Assembly: GCA_040219085.1 (NCBI GenBank)
Contig: JAVJTC010000012.1
Span: 1-64,000 of the forward strand
Direction: 5' to 3'
Source: Acidimicrobiales bacterium
GTDB taxonomy: Bacteria; Actinomycetota; Acidimicrobiia; Acidimicrobiales; JAVJTC01
DNA length: 64,000 bases
Shown: positions 28,873 through 41,769 of the stretch, piece after piece
Numbering within the stretch: the stretch's first letter is position 1
Layout: each line of letters begins with the position of its first letter
The notes under the pieces: model-generated
What the model was told of the DNA's origin: nothing
What the model saw: only the letters and a program-made list of their open reading frames with translations
Database searches by the model: none
Translations under genes and position numbers: made by a program

Positions 28873-29865
28873 ATGAGCGAAAAAGAATCGCCCGACCGGA
28901 ACCTCGCGATGGAGCTGGTGCGGGTCACCGAGGCGGCGGCCCTCGCTGCTTCCCGCTGGATGGGTCGGGGCGACAAGGAAGGCGCCGACGGTGCCGCCGT
29001 CGACGCCATGCGCATCGTGCTCGACAGCGTCCCGATGGACGGCATCGTCGTCATCGGTGAGGGCGAGAAGGACGACGCTCCCATGCTGTACAACGGCGAG
29101 TCGATCGGCGACGGGTCACCACCGATGTGCGACATCGCCGTGGACCCGATCGACGGCACGACGCTGACCTCGCTCGGCCGGTCCAATGCGCTGGCCGTGA
29201 TCGCCGTGTCGGACCGCGGTTCGATGTTCGACCCGGGGCCGTGCGTGTACATGGAGAAGATCGCCGTGGGTCCGAGCGCCGCCGGCGCGATCGACATCGA
29301 GAAGTCGCCGGCGGAGAACCTTCGCCGGGTCGCCGAGGCCAAGGGCGAACAGGTCAACGACCTCACCGCGGTCATCTTGGACAGGGACCGTCACGGCGAG
29401 TTGATCTCCGAGGTGCGCGACACCGGTGCTCGGATCCGCCTCATCTCCGACGGCGACGTCGCCGGTGCCATCTCGACCGCCTGGAGCGACTCGGGCGCCG
29501 ACATCCTCTTCGGCATCGGCGGAACCCCCGAGGGGGTCATCGCCGCAGCGGCGCTCAAGTGCATGGGCGGCGACATCCAGGGTCGCCTGTGGCCCCGCAA
29601 CGAGACCGAGCGCGAGGCGATGGACTCCGCCGGCTACACCTACGGCCAGGTGCTCCGCATCGACGATCTCGTCAATACCGACAACTGCTTCTTCGCCGCC
29701 ACCGGGATCACAGACGGCGAGCTCCTCAAGGGCGTCCACTACTTCCCGGGCGGAGCGTCGACCCAGTCGCTCGTCATGCGATCCAAGTCGGGAACGGTGC
29801 GCCTCGTCAACGCCCACCACCGCCTCGACAAGCTCGACCGGTACTCGGCGGTCCCCTTCAGCTGA
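28873..29865 (+). CDS. glpX: Class II fructose-1,6-bisphosphatase GlpX
   Basis: Hydrolyses fructose 1,6-bisphosphate to fructose 6-phosphate in gluconeogenesis. 330 residues. Metal/phosphate motifs: [11 protein letters not shown] (62-72), DPIDGTT (91-97), [10 protein letters not shown], and [20 protein letters not shown]. Full length and in frame. It is the only FBPase-like gene in the window. The stop codon lies in a hairpin shared with the convergent peptidase gene. Confidence 0.96.
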   Translation: MSEKESPDRNLAMELVRVTEAAALAASRWMGRGDKEGADGAAVDAMRIVLDSVPMDGIVVIGEGEKDDAPMLYNGESIGDGSPPMCDIAVDPIDGTTLTSLGRSNALAVIAVSDRGSMFDPGPCVYMEKIAVGPSAAGAIDIEKSPAENLRRVAEAKGEQVNDLTAVILDRDRHGELISEVRDTGARIRLISDGDVAGAISTAWSDSGADILFGIGGTPEGVIAAAALKCMGGDIQGRLWPRNETEREAMDSAGYTYGQVLRIDDLVNTDNCFFAATGITDGELLKGVHYFPGGASTQSLVMRSKSGTVRLVNAHHRLDKLDRYSAVPFS

Positions 29866-29887
29866 GCCGCCGTCCCCAGCGGCTCAG
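29862..29887. terminator. Bidirectional hairpin spanning both stop codons
   Basis: A perfect 9-base-pair stem (CTGAGCCGC 29862-29870; GCGGCTCAG 29879-29887) with loop CGTCCCCA. The glpX TGA (29863-29865) is in one arm and the convergent peptidase stop (29884-29886) in the other, so the same hairpin could end both transcripts. Confidence 0.6.
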
Positions 29888-31404
29888 TCCGTGACGAAAC
29901 GCACCGCATCCGCGGCTGCGACGCAGGCGAGATCCAAGATGGCCGTCGGCTCGTCGAGGAACGCCAACATGATCGACAGGCTGCACACGTCGTTCACCGC
30001 GAGTCCGTGACCACGGGCGGGCATCTCGACGACGGTGGACCGGGTAAGGGTCTCCGCGGCCCGCCGCGTCCAGGCCGGAGGCGTCACCGGGTCGAACCGA
30101 CCGGTCACCAGAAGGGTCGGGACGTCGCTGACGACGGGCAGGTCCTCGCTCTCCTCGGAGGCATCCAGTGGCCAGGCTGCGCAGTCCTCGAAGAAGTCGC
30201 CGGTGTCGAACGCCGCGATGAAACCGGGGTCCCGACCCGCCAGCCCGTCTGTCACGGTCTGCGGCTCGGCGAACGGCACGTCGTCGCTGCACACGACGGC
30301 CTCGTAGAGCGCCTCTGAGAAGACGAGGGTGTTCGGATCACGGCCGTCGACGAAGCGCTGCACCAACTCGACGAGGTCGCCGTCGGCGGCCCGCTCGATC
30401 AGTAGCGGCAACCGCCCCAGAGCAGATGTGTCGTACATCGCGTCGAAGAGAACGCCGTAGAACGCAGCGGCGTCGACGAGCACGTCGACGCCCTCCCCCG
30501 TACCGGGTCGCACGACGCTCACCGACACCGGGTCCGCGGCGAGCCGGTCGGCAGCGGCACGGATGAGCGTTCGCACGTCGCCGAAGCGACCCGCACAGGC
30601 GCTGTCGGCCGAACAGGCCGATGCCAACTCGGTGAAGGCCCGGGTGGCATTGACCGGTAGTTCTGCCAGGAAGTCGACGTCGGGCGGCAGCGTGGCGTCG
30701 AGCACCACCGACCGGACCCCTGTGGGATAGTCCCGTAGGACGGCCAGCGCGACCCAGGTCCCGTAGCTCGAACCCCACAGGTTCCATTCGTCGTAACCGA
30801 GTGCAGCGCGGACGGAGGCGACATCGGCGGCCGCGGCCGCTGTGTCGAAGGCGTCGAGGTCCACGCCGGCAGCGACGAGGCGGTCCTGACACTCTTCGAG
30901 GAGAGCCGCGTAGCGGTCGTCGTCCTCGCTCCCCCCGGCCGGCAGCGACAACAGCTCGGCGAACGCCGAGTCGATCTCCGGGCAGTCCAGAGACGGCTCC
31001 GAGATCCCTGACCCGCGCAGGTCGATCGCGACGACGTCGAAGGGGAACCCTCTGAACGCTGCGGCGAGGTGGACGATCCCGCCACCGGGCCCACCGTTGA
31101 GGAAGACGACCGGGGAGTCCACGACGGTGTCGTCGTTGTCGATCACCGCCACCGCCAACTCCACCCGTCCCTGCCCCGGGTTCTCGCGGTCCAACGGGAC
31201 CGTCACGGTGAGGCACCTCACGCCGGGGACGGCGGCCTCGGGCGGGCAGTCCCGGTCCGAGGCTGTGCCATCGCCGCCGGAGGCTGTGCCGTCGCCGCGG
31301 GAGGCTGTGCCGTCGCCGCCGGAGGCTGTGCCGTCGCCGCCGGTGCAGGCCGAAACCGCGAGGGCGGCCGCCACGACGACCGCCACGAAGGTCCGGGCGA
31401 TCAA
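29884..31404 (-). CDS. TAP-like alpha/beta hydrolase lipoprotein (tripeptidyl aminopeptidase family)
   Basis: 506 residues, TTG start overlapping the SDR stop (TTGA). A lipoprotein signal ends AVSAC with C20 as lipidation site. A repeat linker (GGDGTAS, four copies) follows, encoded by 21-bp tandem repeats. Catalytic domain: FLNGGPGGG oxyanion region, nucleophile S213 in WGSSYGTW, acid in TGRFDPVTP and histidine in MPARGHGLA; the C-terminal part is the TAP-like domain (Abhydrolase_4). Streptomyces relatives trim tripeptides from exported proteins. It probably acts at the outer face of the membrane. Confidence 0.92.
   Translation of the reverse strand: MIARTFVAVVVAAALAVSACTGGDGTASGGDGTASRGDGTASGGDGTASDRDCPPEAAVPGVRCLTVTVPLDRENPGQGRVELAVAVIDNDDTVVDSPVVFLNGGPGGGIVHLAAAFRGFPFDVVAIDLRGSGISEPSLDCPEIDSAFAELLSLPAGGSEDDDRYAALLEECQDRLVAAGVDLDAFDTAAAAADVASVRAALGYDEWNLWGSSYGTWVALAVLRDYPTGVRSVVLDATLPPDVDFLAELPVNATRAFTELASACSADSACAGRFGDVRTLIRAAADRLAADPVSVSVVRPGTGEGVDVLVDAAAFYGVLFDAMYDTSALGRLPLLIERAADGDLVELVQRFVDGRDPNTLVFSEALYEAVVCSDDVPFAEPQTVTDGLAGRDPGFIAAFDTGDFFEDCAAWPLDASEESEDLPVVSDVPTLLVTGRFDPVTPPAWTRRAAETLTRSTVVEMPARGHGLAVNDVCSLSIMLAFLDEPTAILDLACVAAADAVRFVTD
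31259..31342 (+). repeat. 21-bp tandem repeat, four units
   Basis: Units start at 31259, 31280, 31301 and 31322 (GAGGCTGTGCC...), with one or two substitutions between units. On the minus strand they code for the seven-residue TASGGDG-type linker behind the lipidated cysteine of the TAP-like hydrolase. Because 21 is a multiple of three, copy-number change would alter linker length without breaking the frame. Confidence 0.9.
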
Positions 31405-32189
31405 CGCCGCTTGCGGTTGACGGTCGCCGCCGCCCGTCGGCTGATCGCCCGCGGTGTCATGTCCGTCAGTGACGACACGACCCGGTTCACGAACCCCGGC
31501 GTGTGGACGACCCTGTGAGCGGCTGTCGCCTCGATGATCGAAGCGGCCACGACGTCAGCGTCCATCCACGCCCGGTCGGGCAGCAGGGCGACGTGGTGGG
31601 ATCCTCCGACGCGCTCGTGGAGTTCCGTGCGCACCAGCCCGGGCATGATCGTCGTCAACGAGACATCGCTGCCCCGCAATTCCTCGGCGACCGCCTGCCC
31701 GAAACTCGACACGAACGCCTTGCTCGCCCCGTAGACGGCCTCGTGGGCCAGCGGCTGGTTCCCCGCGATCGACGAGATCAGCACGACTGCTCCCCCACCG
31801 CGGCGTCGCATCGCTGTGACGGCGGCATGGGTGAGCTCGACCACGGCGACGACGTTGAGCTCGATCATCGACCTCAGAGTGGCCGGATCCTGATCGACGA
31901 GGTCACCGAACTGCCACACGCCTGCATTGGCGATGGCGAGGTCCACTGCACGCTCGTCGGCGGCCAGCCGCGCCGCGACGAGGGCACGGCCGTCGGTGGT
32001 CGTGAGATCGGCCGGCAGCACCTCGACGGCACCCGGTCCGGCCTCGCCCGAGAGTCGCTCGAGCCGTGCGACGTCACGGGCGACAGCGACGACGTCCACG
32101 CCGTCGGCTGCGAGCCGCCGGGCGAGCGCGTCACCGAGGCCACTCGAGGCACCGGTGACGAGCGCGTTGGACCATGGACGGGTATTCAT
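31401..32189 (-). CDS. Short-chain dehydrogenase/reductase
   Basis: 262 residues from ATG 32187-32189. The NAD(P)-binding motif TGASSGLG is near residue 13, followed by NAG (IANAGVW), the catalytic serine (VVLISSIAGN) and the YxxxK pair (YGASKAF). This is classical SDR; the arginine after the second strand (ARDVARLERL) suggests NADP. Substrate unknown. Upstream of and translationally coupled to the TAP-like hydrolase. Confidence 0.92.
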   Translation of the reverse strand: MNTRPWSNALVTGASSGLGDALARRLAADGVDVVAVARDVARLERLSGEAGPGAVEVLPADLTTTDGRALVAARLAADERAVDLAIANAGVWQFGDLVDQDPATLRSMIELNVVAVVELTHAAVTAMRRRGGGAVVLISSIAGNQPLAHEAVYGASKAFVSSFGQAVAEELRGSDVSLTTIMPGLVRTELHERVGGSHHVALLPDRAWMDADVVAASIIEATAAHRVVHTPGFVNRVVSSLTDMTPRAISRRAAATVNRKRR

Positions 32190-32231
32190 GGCCACGACGC
32201 TAGCGGTGCCGGAGACGTGCCAAGGTTTCGT

Positions 32232-33035
32232 ATGGACATCTCCAACTACCACGTACCCCCGGGCGACGTCGTCGACCTGTCACGCTGGGACACCCGCGAC
32301 GACGGCGGCATCGACAAGGGCGCCGGCAAGGCCCGGGCCGACGAGCTCAACTCGGAGCTCGAGGAGCTCCAGGAGATCCTGTGGGCGCAGGGCCGCCATC
32401 GGCTGCTCGTCGTCCTGCAGGCCACCGACACCGGCGGCAAGGACTCGACGATCGGTCACGTGTTCGAAGGCGTGAACCCCTCGGGGGTGTCGGTGGCCGC
32501 GTTCAAGAAGCCCTCCGAGGTGGAACTCGCACACGACTACCTGTGGCGGGTCCATCCCCACGTCCCCGGCGACGGCGAGATCGTGATCTTCAACCGGTCG
32601 CACTACGAGGACGTTCTCGTCGTGCGCGTGCACGGCCTCGTCCCCGAATCGCAGTGGCGGCGCCGCTACCGCCACATCCGGGAGTTCGAGCGGATGCTCG
32701 TCGAAGAGGGAACGACCATCATCAAGGTGTTCCTGCACCTCTCCAAGGACGAACAACGCGAACGCCTCCAGGACCGCATCGACCAACCCCACAAGAACTG
32801 GAAGTTCAATCCGGGGGACCTCGCCGAACGCGAGCGTTGGGACGACTACCAGGCGGCCTTCGCCGAGATGCTGGGGCAGACCTCCACGACCTGGGCCCCG
32901 TGGTACGTGGTTCCGGCGGACCGCAAGTGGTTCCGCAACCTCGTGATCTCGACGATCCTGGTGGAGGCGCTACGGGGGCTCGAGCCGACATGGCCCGAGC
33001 CCCCGTCAGACATCAGCGGAATCGTCGTCGAGTGA
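32232..33035 (+). CDS. PPK2-family polyphosphate kinase/phosphotransferase
   Basis: 267 residues. Transfers phosphate between polyphosphate and nucleotides. Motifs: Walker A-like ATDTGGKDSTI, PSEVELAHDYLWRVHPHVP, Walker B NRSHYEDVLVVRVH, and lid KNWKFNPGDLAERERWDDY. Class assignment (AMP-, ADP- or NMP-directed) is uncertain. It diverges from the SDR gene with 42 bases between the starts. Confidence 0.93.
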   Translation: MDISNYHVPPGDVVDLSRWDTRDDGGIDKGAGKARADELNSELEELQEILWAQGRHRLLVVLQATDTGGKDSTIGHVFEGVNPSGVSVAAFKKPSEVELAHDYLWRVHPHVPGDGEIVIFNRSHYEDVLVVRVHGLVPESQWRRRYRHIREFERMLVEEGTTIIKVFLHLSKDEQRERLQDRIDQPHKNWKFNPGDLAERERWDDYQAAFAEMLGQTSTTWAPWYVVPADRKWFRNLVISTILVEALRGLEPTWPEPPSDISGIVVE

Positions 33036-33041
33036 GTGGAG

Positions 33042-33503
33042 TCAGGTGTCCTGGATGCCCTGGCACAGGGTCCCCGAGAACGAGAACCAGGCCATGCCGA
33101 GCGACTGGCTCGCGATCCCGTTGAACGACATCGACCCGGCCAGCCCGAACTCCACCGTCACCGTGGAGTTGAACCTCACCAGGCCACCGAAGAGCGGCGT
33201 CTGGTAGGACGTCTCGACGATGTCGACGTCGTTGCCCCACGACGGCGACGACCAGAGCTGCAACAGCGTTGCCGGGTTACCGGGGACCGTGATGGCGGTC
33301 GAGTCGATGTTCACCCTGATCCAGTGCCCGTCCCACAGGGCAACGCCCGTACCGTTTCCGTCGGCTCCGTCGTCGAAGTCGAGGGTCATGAAGCCCGCGA
33401 TTCTCGTCTCGCACGTCGGAACCGCGCCTGCGGGCGCCGATGACACGGCCAGAGCACCGAATGCCATGAGAAGCGCGACCAGCATTGCTGTGAGCTTTTT
33501 CAT
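33042..33503 (-). CDS. Small secreted protein of unknown function
   Basis: 153 residues from ATG 33501-33503. It has a Sec signal peptide, MKKLTAMLVALLMAFGALAV followed by a probable cut after SSAPAGA. The mature part is beta-rich with two cysteines, one near each end (CETRIAGF and TLCQGIQDT), that could form a disulfide. The acidic loop DFDDGADGNGTG may bind calcium. The frame stays open upstream to 33704, but that part is just high-GC shadow. It lies 67 bases downstream of atpC and could be in its transcript. Confidence 0.8.
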   Translation of the reverse strand: MKKLTAMLVALLMAFGALAVSSAPAGAVPTCETRIAGFMTLDFDDGADGNGTGVALWDGHWIRVNIDSTAITVPGNPATLLQLWSSPSWGNDVDIVETSYQTPLFGGLVRFNSTVTVEFGLAGSMSFNGIASQSLGMAWFSFSGTLCQGIQDT

Positions 33504-33570
33504 CAGGGATCCTATCGGAGAGGGTGTAGACGCACGATAGGGCAACCCAGCGGCCAGGTTCCAGTGTCGG

Positions 33571-33977
33571 TCAGTGCGCGGCACCCGAAACGGTCTCGGC
33601 GACCTGGATGCGTACCTGCGCCCGACGCCGGGCCGCTTTCGCCTTGACATCCGAGGAATCGGACGCGAGGGCCGCTTCAGCGCGGCCGAGCGCGGCCTGC
33701 GCACGGGCCACGTCGATGTCCTCGGCCATCTCGGCGATGTCAGACAGGACCGTCACGTGATCGGCCGACACCTCGACGAAACCGGAGTGCACGGCGACCT
33801 CACGGGTCGTGCCGTCACTCAGGTTGATCTTGAGACGCTCGGGCGTGAGCACACCCACGAACGGGATGTGCCCCGGCTGGAAGCCGATGTCGCCGTTCGT
33901 GGTCCGTGCGATCACCATGTCGGCCTCGCCGGAGAAGACGAGCCGCTCCGGCGACACGAGCTGGACGTCGAAAGGCA

Positions 33978-33978
<1 letters not shown>
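33571..33978 (-). CDS. atpC: ATP synthase F1 epsilon subunit
   Basis: 135 residues, GTG start overlapping the atpD stop by one base (TAGTG). The N-terminal beta-sandwich is clear (FDVQLVSPERLVFSGEADMVIARTTNGDIGFQPGHIPFVGVL), followed by the C-terminal helical hairpin (DIDVARAQAALGRAEAALAS). Part of the central stalk and regulator of hydrolysis. Last gene of the ATP synthase operon. Confidence 0.96.
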
Positions 33979-36422
<2,444 letters not shown>

Positions 36423-36423
<1 letters not shown>

Positions 36424-38057
36424 TAGCTGTCGTCCTCGCCGTCGTCGCGCGAGATGTCCTCTTCGGGCAGCGTGGTGTCGGCGTCGACGACCGCTGCGTG
36501 GGCCTCACCGACGGCGGTCGGCTCCGGCTCGTCGCCCGTCTCGGCCACCGTCGGCTCGAAGGACTCCTCGAAGGACTTCAGGATCTCCGTCAGCGCGGCC
36601 TCGTCGACCTCGCCGGTGTCGACGATGGACCGCAGGAAATCGCTGTGACGCGACCGCACCCGGTCCAGCAGTTCGGTCTCGAACCGGCGGACGTCGGCCA
36701 CCGAGATGGCGTCGAGATGGCCGCGGGTCCCGGCGAACAACGAGACGACCTGCTCCTCGACGGGCATCGGGGAGTTGATGCCCTGCTTGAGGAGTTCGGT
36801 GAGGCGGTAGCCACGGTCCAGCTGGGCCTGGGACACGGCGTCCAACTCGGAGCCGAACGCCGCGAACGATTCGAGCTCACGGAACTGCTGGAGATCCGCC
36901 TTGAGCGTGCCGACAGCCTTCTTCATGGCCTTGATCTGTGCGGCCGAACCGACGCGGGAGACCGAGATACCCACGTCCACAGCGGGACGGATACCGGACT
37001 TGAAGAGGTCGTCCTGGAGGTAGATCTGGCCGTCGGTGATCGAGATCACGTTGGTCGGGATGTACGCCGAGACGTCGCCCGCCTTCGTCTCGATGACCGG
37101 CAGGGCCGTCAACGAGCCGGCGCCGAGGTCGTCGCTGAGCTTGGCCGCACGCTCGAGGAGACGGCTGTGCAGGTAGAAGACGTCGCCGGGGTAGGCCTCA
37201 CGCCCGGGCGGGCGGCGCAGCAGCAGCGCCATCTGCCGGTAGGCCTCGGCCTGCTTGGAGAGGTCGTCGTAGATGGCCAGGGCGTGACCGCCGTTGTCCA
37301 TCCAGTGCTGACCCATGGCGCACCCGGCGTAGGGGGCGAGGTACTTGAACGGTGCGGGATCCGACGCCGAGGCGACGACCACGACCGTGTACTCCATGGC
37401 CCCGAACTCCTCGAGCACCGACACGGCCTGGGCCACCGTCGAGGCCTTCTGGCCGATGGCGACGTAGACGCACTTCACGCCCTGACCGCGCTGGTTGAGG
37501 ATCGTGTCGAGCGCGATGGTCGTCTTGCCCGTCTTGCGGTCGCCGATGATCAGCTCGCGCTGACCACGGCCGACGGGGATGAGCGAGTCGATCGACTTGA
37601 TGCCGGTCTGCATCGGCTCGTGCACGGGCTTGCGGCCGATGATGCCCGGCGCCTGGATCTCCATGCGGCGGGTCTCGGTGGTGCCCAGCGGGCCCTTGCC
37701 GTCGATCGGTTCACCGAGCGCGTTGACGACGCGACCGAGCAGGGCGTCGCCGACGGGAACCGAGAGGATGTCGCCGGTGGCACGCACCGACTGTCCCTCT
37801 TCGATCTCGTCGACGGCGCCGAGAACGACGGCGCCGATCGAATCCTCGTCGAGGTTGAGCGCGAGACCGATGGTCCCGCCCTCGAACTCGAGCATCTCGT
37901 TGACGGCCGCGTTGGGGAGGCCGCCGACGCGGGCGATGCCGTCACCGACCTCGAGGATGCGGCCGACCTGGGTCTGTTCGACACTCGGCGTGAACCCTTC
38001 GAGATTGCGCTGAAGGGCGGCGGCGATGTCGGCGGTGTTGATGGTGAGCTCTGCCAT
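36423..38057 (-). CDS. atpA: ATP synthase F1 alpha subunit, with acidic C-terminal extension
   Basis: 544 residues, about 30 longer than the E. coli subunit. P-loop at 172-179 (GDRKTGKT), arginine-finger region [17 protein letters not shown]. After the usual end (about residue 500, [11 protein letters not shown]) comes an acidic tail of about 40 residues rich in Glu, Asp, Val and Thr ([16 protein letters not shown] at the end). Mycobacterial alpha has a C-terminal extension of similar size that suppresses ATP hydrolysis; whether this tail does so is untested. Confidence 0.97.
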
Positions 38058-38069
38058 TGGGTTCCTCGG

Positions 38070-38591
38070 CTAGAAGGCTTCGCGCAGCTTGGACAGACGG
38101 GACCGGACCGAACCGTCGATGACGGTGTCGCCGATCGTTGTGACCACACCGCCCACGACCGAGGGGTCGATGACGACCTTCACCTCGATCTGGCGGCCGG
38201 TCGATGCCGACAGTGCGTCGGCGAGACGGGAGATCTGATCGTCGCTCATGGCGACGGCTGAACGCACGATGGCGACCTCGCGGCTCTTCTCGGCAGCGGC
38301 GAGGTCGACCAGGGACTGACCGATCTCGGTCAGGTCTCCCGCACGGCCCGCGGCGACGACCATCGACACCAACCCCACGGTCGTGTCCGTCGCCCGGTTA
38401 CGCAGGAGATCCTCGACGATCTGGGAGCGGCGCTCGGCCGGGAGTGCCCGGTCCACGAGGGCGGCGCGCAGCTCGTCGCTGCCCGCCAGCGCCCGCGAGA
38501 ACCTGAAGACCTCGTCGGCGACCTCGTCGACATTGCCCTCGGCGCGGGCCACGGCGAGCATCGCCGCGGCGTACCCCTCGACGCGGCTCAT
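38070..38591 (-). CDS. atpH: ATP synthase F1 delta subunit
   Basis: 173 residues; peripheral stalk cap on F1. Opening SRVEGYAAAMLAVARAEG and closing VVIDPSVVGGVVTTIGDTVIDGSVRSRLSKLRE are typical. Separate from b, unlike the mycobacterial b-delta fusion. Its ATG overlaps the stop of the preceding b-type gene (ATGA). Confidence 0.96.
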   Translation of the reverse strand: MSRVEGYAAAMLAVARAEGNVDEVADEVFRFSRALAGSDELRAALVDRALPAERRSQIVEDLLRNRATDTTVGLVSMVVAAGRAGDLTEIGQSLVDLAAAEKSREVAIVRSAVAMSDDQISRLADALSASTGRQIEVKVVIDPSVVGGVVTTIGDTVIDGSVRSRLSKLREAF

Positions 38592-39115
38592 CGCATGGCT
38601 CCCAGCTGCTGGATGTACTGCTCGACGAGGGCCTGCTGTGAGGCGTCGTCGAGATTCTCACGCACGACCGCCTCGGCCGCGCGCACGGCCTGCTCGGCCG
38701 CCACGGCCTGCAGGTCGGAGGACGCATGGGCACCGACCGCAGCGAGATCAGCCTCTCCGCGGGCCCGCAGGTCCGCGACTTCGGCGTCGGCGGCGGCGAT
38801 CAGGTCCGCCTTGACGCGTTCGGCCGTGGCCCTGCCCTCGGCGAGAATGCGCTCACGTTCGGCCTCGGCCGACGCGAGACGCTCACGCAGGGCGGAAACC
38901 TCGGCCTCGGCCTCGAGCCGGGTCCCTTCGGCCGCGGAGAGTTCCTCCGCGACCGTCTCGGTGCGCTTGCGCATGGCCCGGCGAATGACCGGGCCCAGCT
39001 TCCAGGCGCCGAGAATGAACACCACGGCGAAGGCACCGAAGCCCCACCAGAATTCATTGACGTCGCCGGGAATGAACTTCCCGTTCGGGCCCTCGGCGGC
39101 GAGGATCCACAACAT
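38588..39115 (-). CDS. atpF: ATP synthase Fo b subunit (second b-type gene)
   Basis: 175 residues. One N-terminal membrane helix (FWWGFGAFAVVFILGAWKLGPVI) is followed by a long Ala/Glu/Arg-rich coiled coil (VSALRERLASAEAERERILAEG...). The N-terminus MLWILAAEGPNGKFIPGDVNE would be periplasmic. Together with the upstream b-type protein it would make a heterodimeric peripheral stalk. Confidence 0.93.
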   Translation of the reverse strand: MLWILAAEGPNGKFIPGDVNEFWWGFGAFAVVFILGAWKLGPVIRRAMRKRTETVAEELSAAEGTRLEAEAEVSALRERLASAEAERERILAEGRATAERVKADLIAAADAEVADLRARGEADLAAVGAHASSDLQAVAAEQAVRAAEAVVRENLDDASQQALVEQYIQQLGAMR

Positions 39116-39117
39116 GT

Positions 39118-39693
39118 TCAGCTCCTGTCCGCGAGTGTCTGTTCGACGATGGCGGCGTATGTCGCCTCGTCCAGTGGTCTGTCGAGGACCCGGGCGGCCG
39201 CACCGACGGCCAGGGTGGTCACCTGGGGCCGCAGAGATGCCAGCGCCGTGTCCCGGGCCGAGTGGATCTCCTCGTCGAGCGCCAGACGCTGCCGTGTGAT
39301 CTCGGCTTCGACGGCGTGTACCTGCTCGCGACGGTAGGCCTCGGCCTCCTCGCGGGCGGTGGCGACCATCTCGTCGGCGCTCTGGCGCGCCTTCGCGAGG
39401 GCCTCGCGGTACTCCTGTTCGACCCTGACGAGCTCCGCCCGGGCGGTGTCGGCCGCATCGGCGTCCTCAGCCAGCTTGGCCGCACGTGCCTCGCGGACCC
39501 GCAACAGCGGACCCAGCAGGACATGGCGCATCAGGATCCACAGGACGATGAAGAAGATCGCCGGCCAGATGATCTCGTGGATCTCCGGGATGACCGGGTT
39601 GACCGTCTCCTCGCTCTCGGCCTCGGTCCCTGCCTCTACGGCCAGTTCGAGATCGAGATCGAGATCGAGAGTGATCAGCTCCTCTGCCGACAC
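39118..39693 (-). CDS. atpF: ATP synthase Fo b-type subunit (first b-type gene)
   Basis: 191 residues. An acidic leader with a DLDLDLEL repeat (encoded by a CGAGAT hexamer repeat at 39648-39671) precedes a membrane helix (EIIWPAIFFIVLWILMRHVLL). A coiled coil (REARAAKLAEDADAADTARAEL...) and a C-terminal helix resembling the delta-contact region of b follow (AVGAAARVLDRPLDEATYAAIVEQTL). It takes the normal atpF place after atpE; the next gene is a second b-type subunit. Two b genes are known from photosynthetic bacteria and some actinobacterial lineages. Confidence 0.93.
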   Translation of the reverse strand: MSAEELITLDLDLDLELAVEAGTEAESEETVNPVIPEIHEIIWPAIFFIVLWILMRHVLLGPLLRVREARAAKLAEDADAADTARAELVRVEQEYREALAKARQSADEMVATAREEAEAYRREQVHAVEAEITRQRLALDEEIHSARDTALASLRPQVTTLAVGAAARVLDRPLDEATYAAIVEQTLADRS

Positions 39694-39736
39694 GTCAGCT
39701 CCTCGTCAGTGGTTCGGGGGGTTTCCGGGCCGTCGC

Positions 39737-40885
<1,149 letters not shown>

Positions 40886-40889
<4 letters not shown>

Positions 40890-41374
40890 GGCTGTACCGA
40901 CTCCTTGGTTACGAGAGACGAGGGACCGGACGCACGGGGGTGGTCCGGCTTGAGACCGGGGTAGGCGAGCGTGGCGGAGACGTAGCGAAGCTCCCACACG
41001 AGCAGACCCAGGTGGGCCACCACGAGGGCGATGCCGAGAGGGACCAGATCGATCCATCCGGCGTCCTTCACCGCGAACACCGCGACGAACAGGATGCCCA
41101 TTCGGATCAGGAAACCGAACATGGCGGCACCCATCAACATCGCGACCGAGATCCGGGCCGCTGTGGCGAGCAGGTAGGCGGACAGCGCGAAGTTGCCCAG
41201 GACGATCGCGATCGCATAGGCGACCGACGTGGCACCGTCGGTCCCCCAGATGAGCGCGCCAAGACCGACGACGACCGGAGCGGCCATGGCGCCGCGCCGC
41301 AACATGTCACGCCCGACCTCGAGAACCGGGGACGGACCGTCGTAGCTCAGGGTGTGGGCGTCGACGCCAGTCAT
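40886..41374 (-). CDS. AtpI-like ATP synthase accessory membrane protein
   Basis: 162 residues, ATG overlapping the previous stop (ATGA). Four hydrophobic segments (AMAAPVVVGLGALIWG; YAIAIVLGNFALSAYLLATAA; GAAMFGFLIRMGILFVAVFAV; LVPLGIALVVAHLGLLVWELRYV) match the AtpI/ATP-synthase I layout upstream of atpB. AtpI helps c-ring assembly. Assigned by position and topology. Confidence 0.78.
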
Positions 41375-41640
41375 GTCGCGACCTCACCGGCGCCGGCAGA
41401 GCCGACGTGGGGGACGGCGTGGCGTTGCATCTCGGCGCGGTAGCGGTAGTACAGGCCGGTGGCCGAACCGGCGAAGCCGACGAATCCGAGGACGGTCGTC
41501 AGGAGCGGAAACAGACCGAAGGCGCCGTCGAGAGCCCATCCGAGGAGGGCGACGACGACCGCGGCGAGGACCATCTCGAACGAACCGCTGCTACGAGCGG
41601 TCGCTCCCTGGGTCAACTCGCGACGCTGCGAAAGATCCAC
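41371..41640 (-). CDS. AtpZ/AtpI-family small membrane protein
   Basis: 89 residues from GTG 41638-41640, chosen because AGAGGA lies five bases upstream; an in-frame upstream start at 41691 lacks this. Two membrane helices (FEMVLAAVVVALLGWALDGAFG; LLTTVLGFVGFAGSATGLYYRYR) match the AtpZ/AtpI (DUF) layout. First gene of the ATP synthase operon. Confidence 0.78.
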   Translation of the reverse strand: MDLSQRRELTQGATARSSGSFEMVLAAVVVALLGWALDGAFGLFPLLTTVLGFVGFAGSATGLYYRYRAEMQRHAVPHVGSAGAGEVAT

Positions 41641-41661
41641 TTCAGTCCTCTGAACGCGGCT

Positions 41662-41682
41662 GTCGGGATCTGATTTCCCGAC
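41662..41682 (-). promoter_or_regulatory. Small hairpin in the ATP synthase operon leader
   Basis: GTCGGGA (41662-41668) pairs perfectly with TCCCGAC (41676-41682) around a 7-base loop, about 20 bases upstream of the first start codon. It lies in the 130-base gap between the wecA-like stop and the first atp-operon gene. It could be a leader structure; no clear -35/-10 pair was found beside it. Confidence 0.3.
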
Positions 41683-41769
41683 TGTTAGCACTCTGTTCGA
41701 CCGGCCGCGCTCGTGAATGCGTTCGCAAAGTTAGAAGGTGGCCGCCCAAGACGCAACCTGACCGGGACT

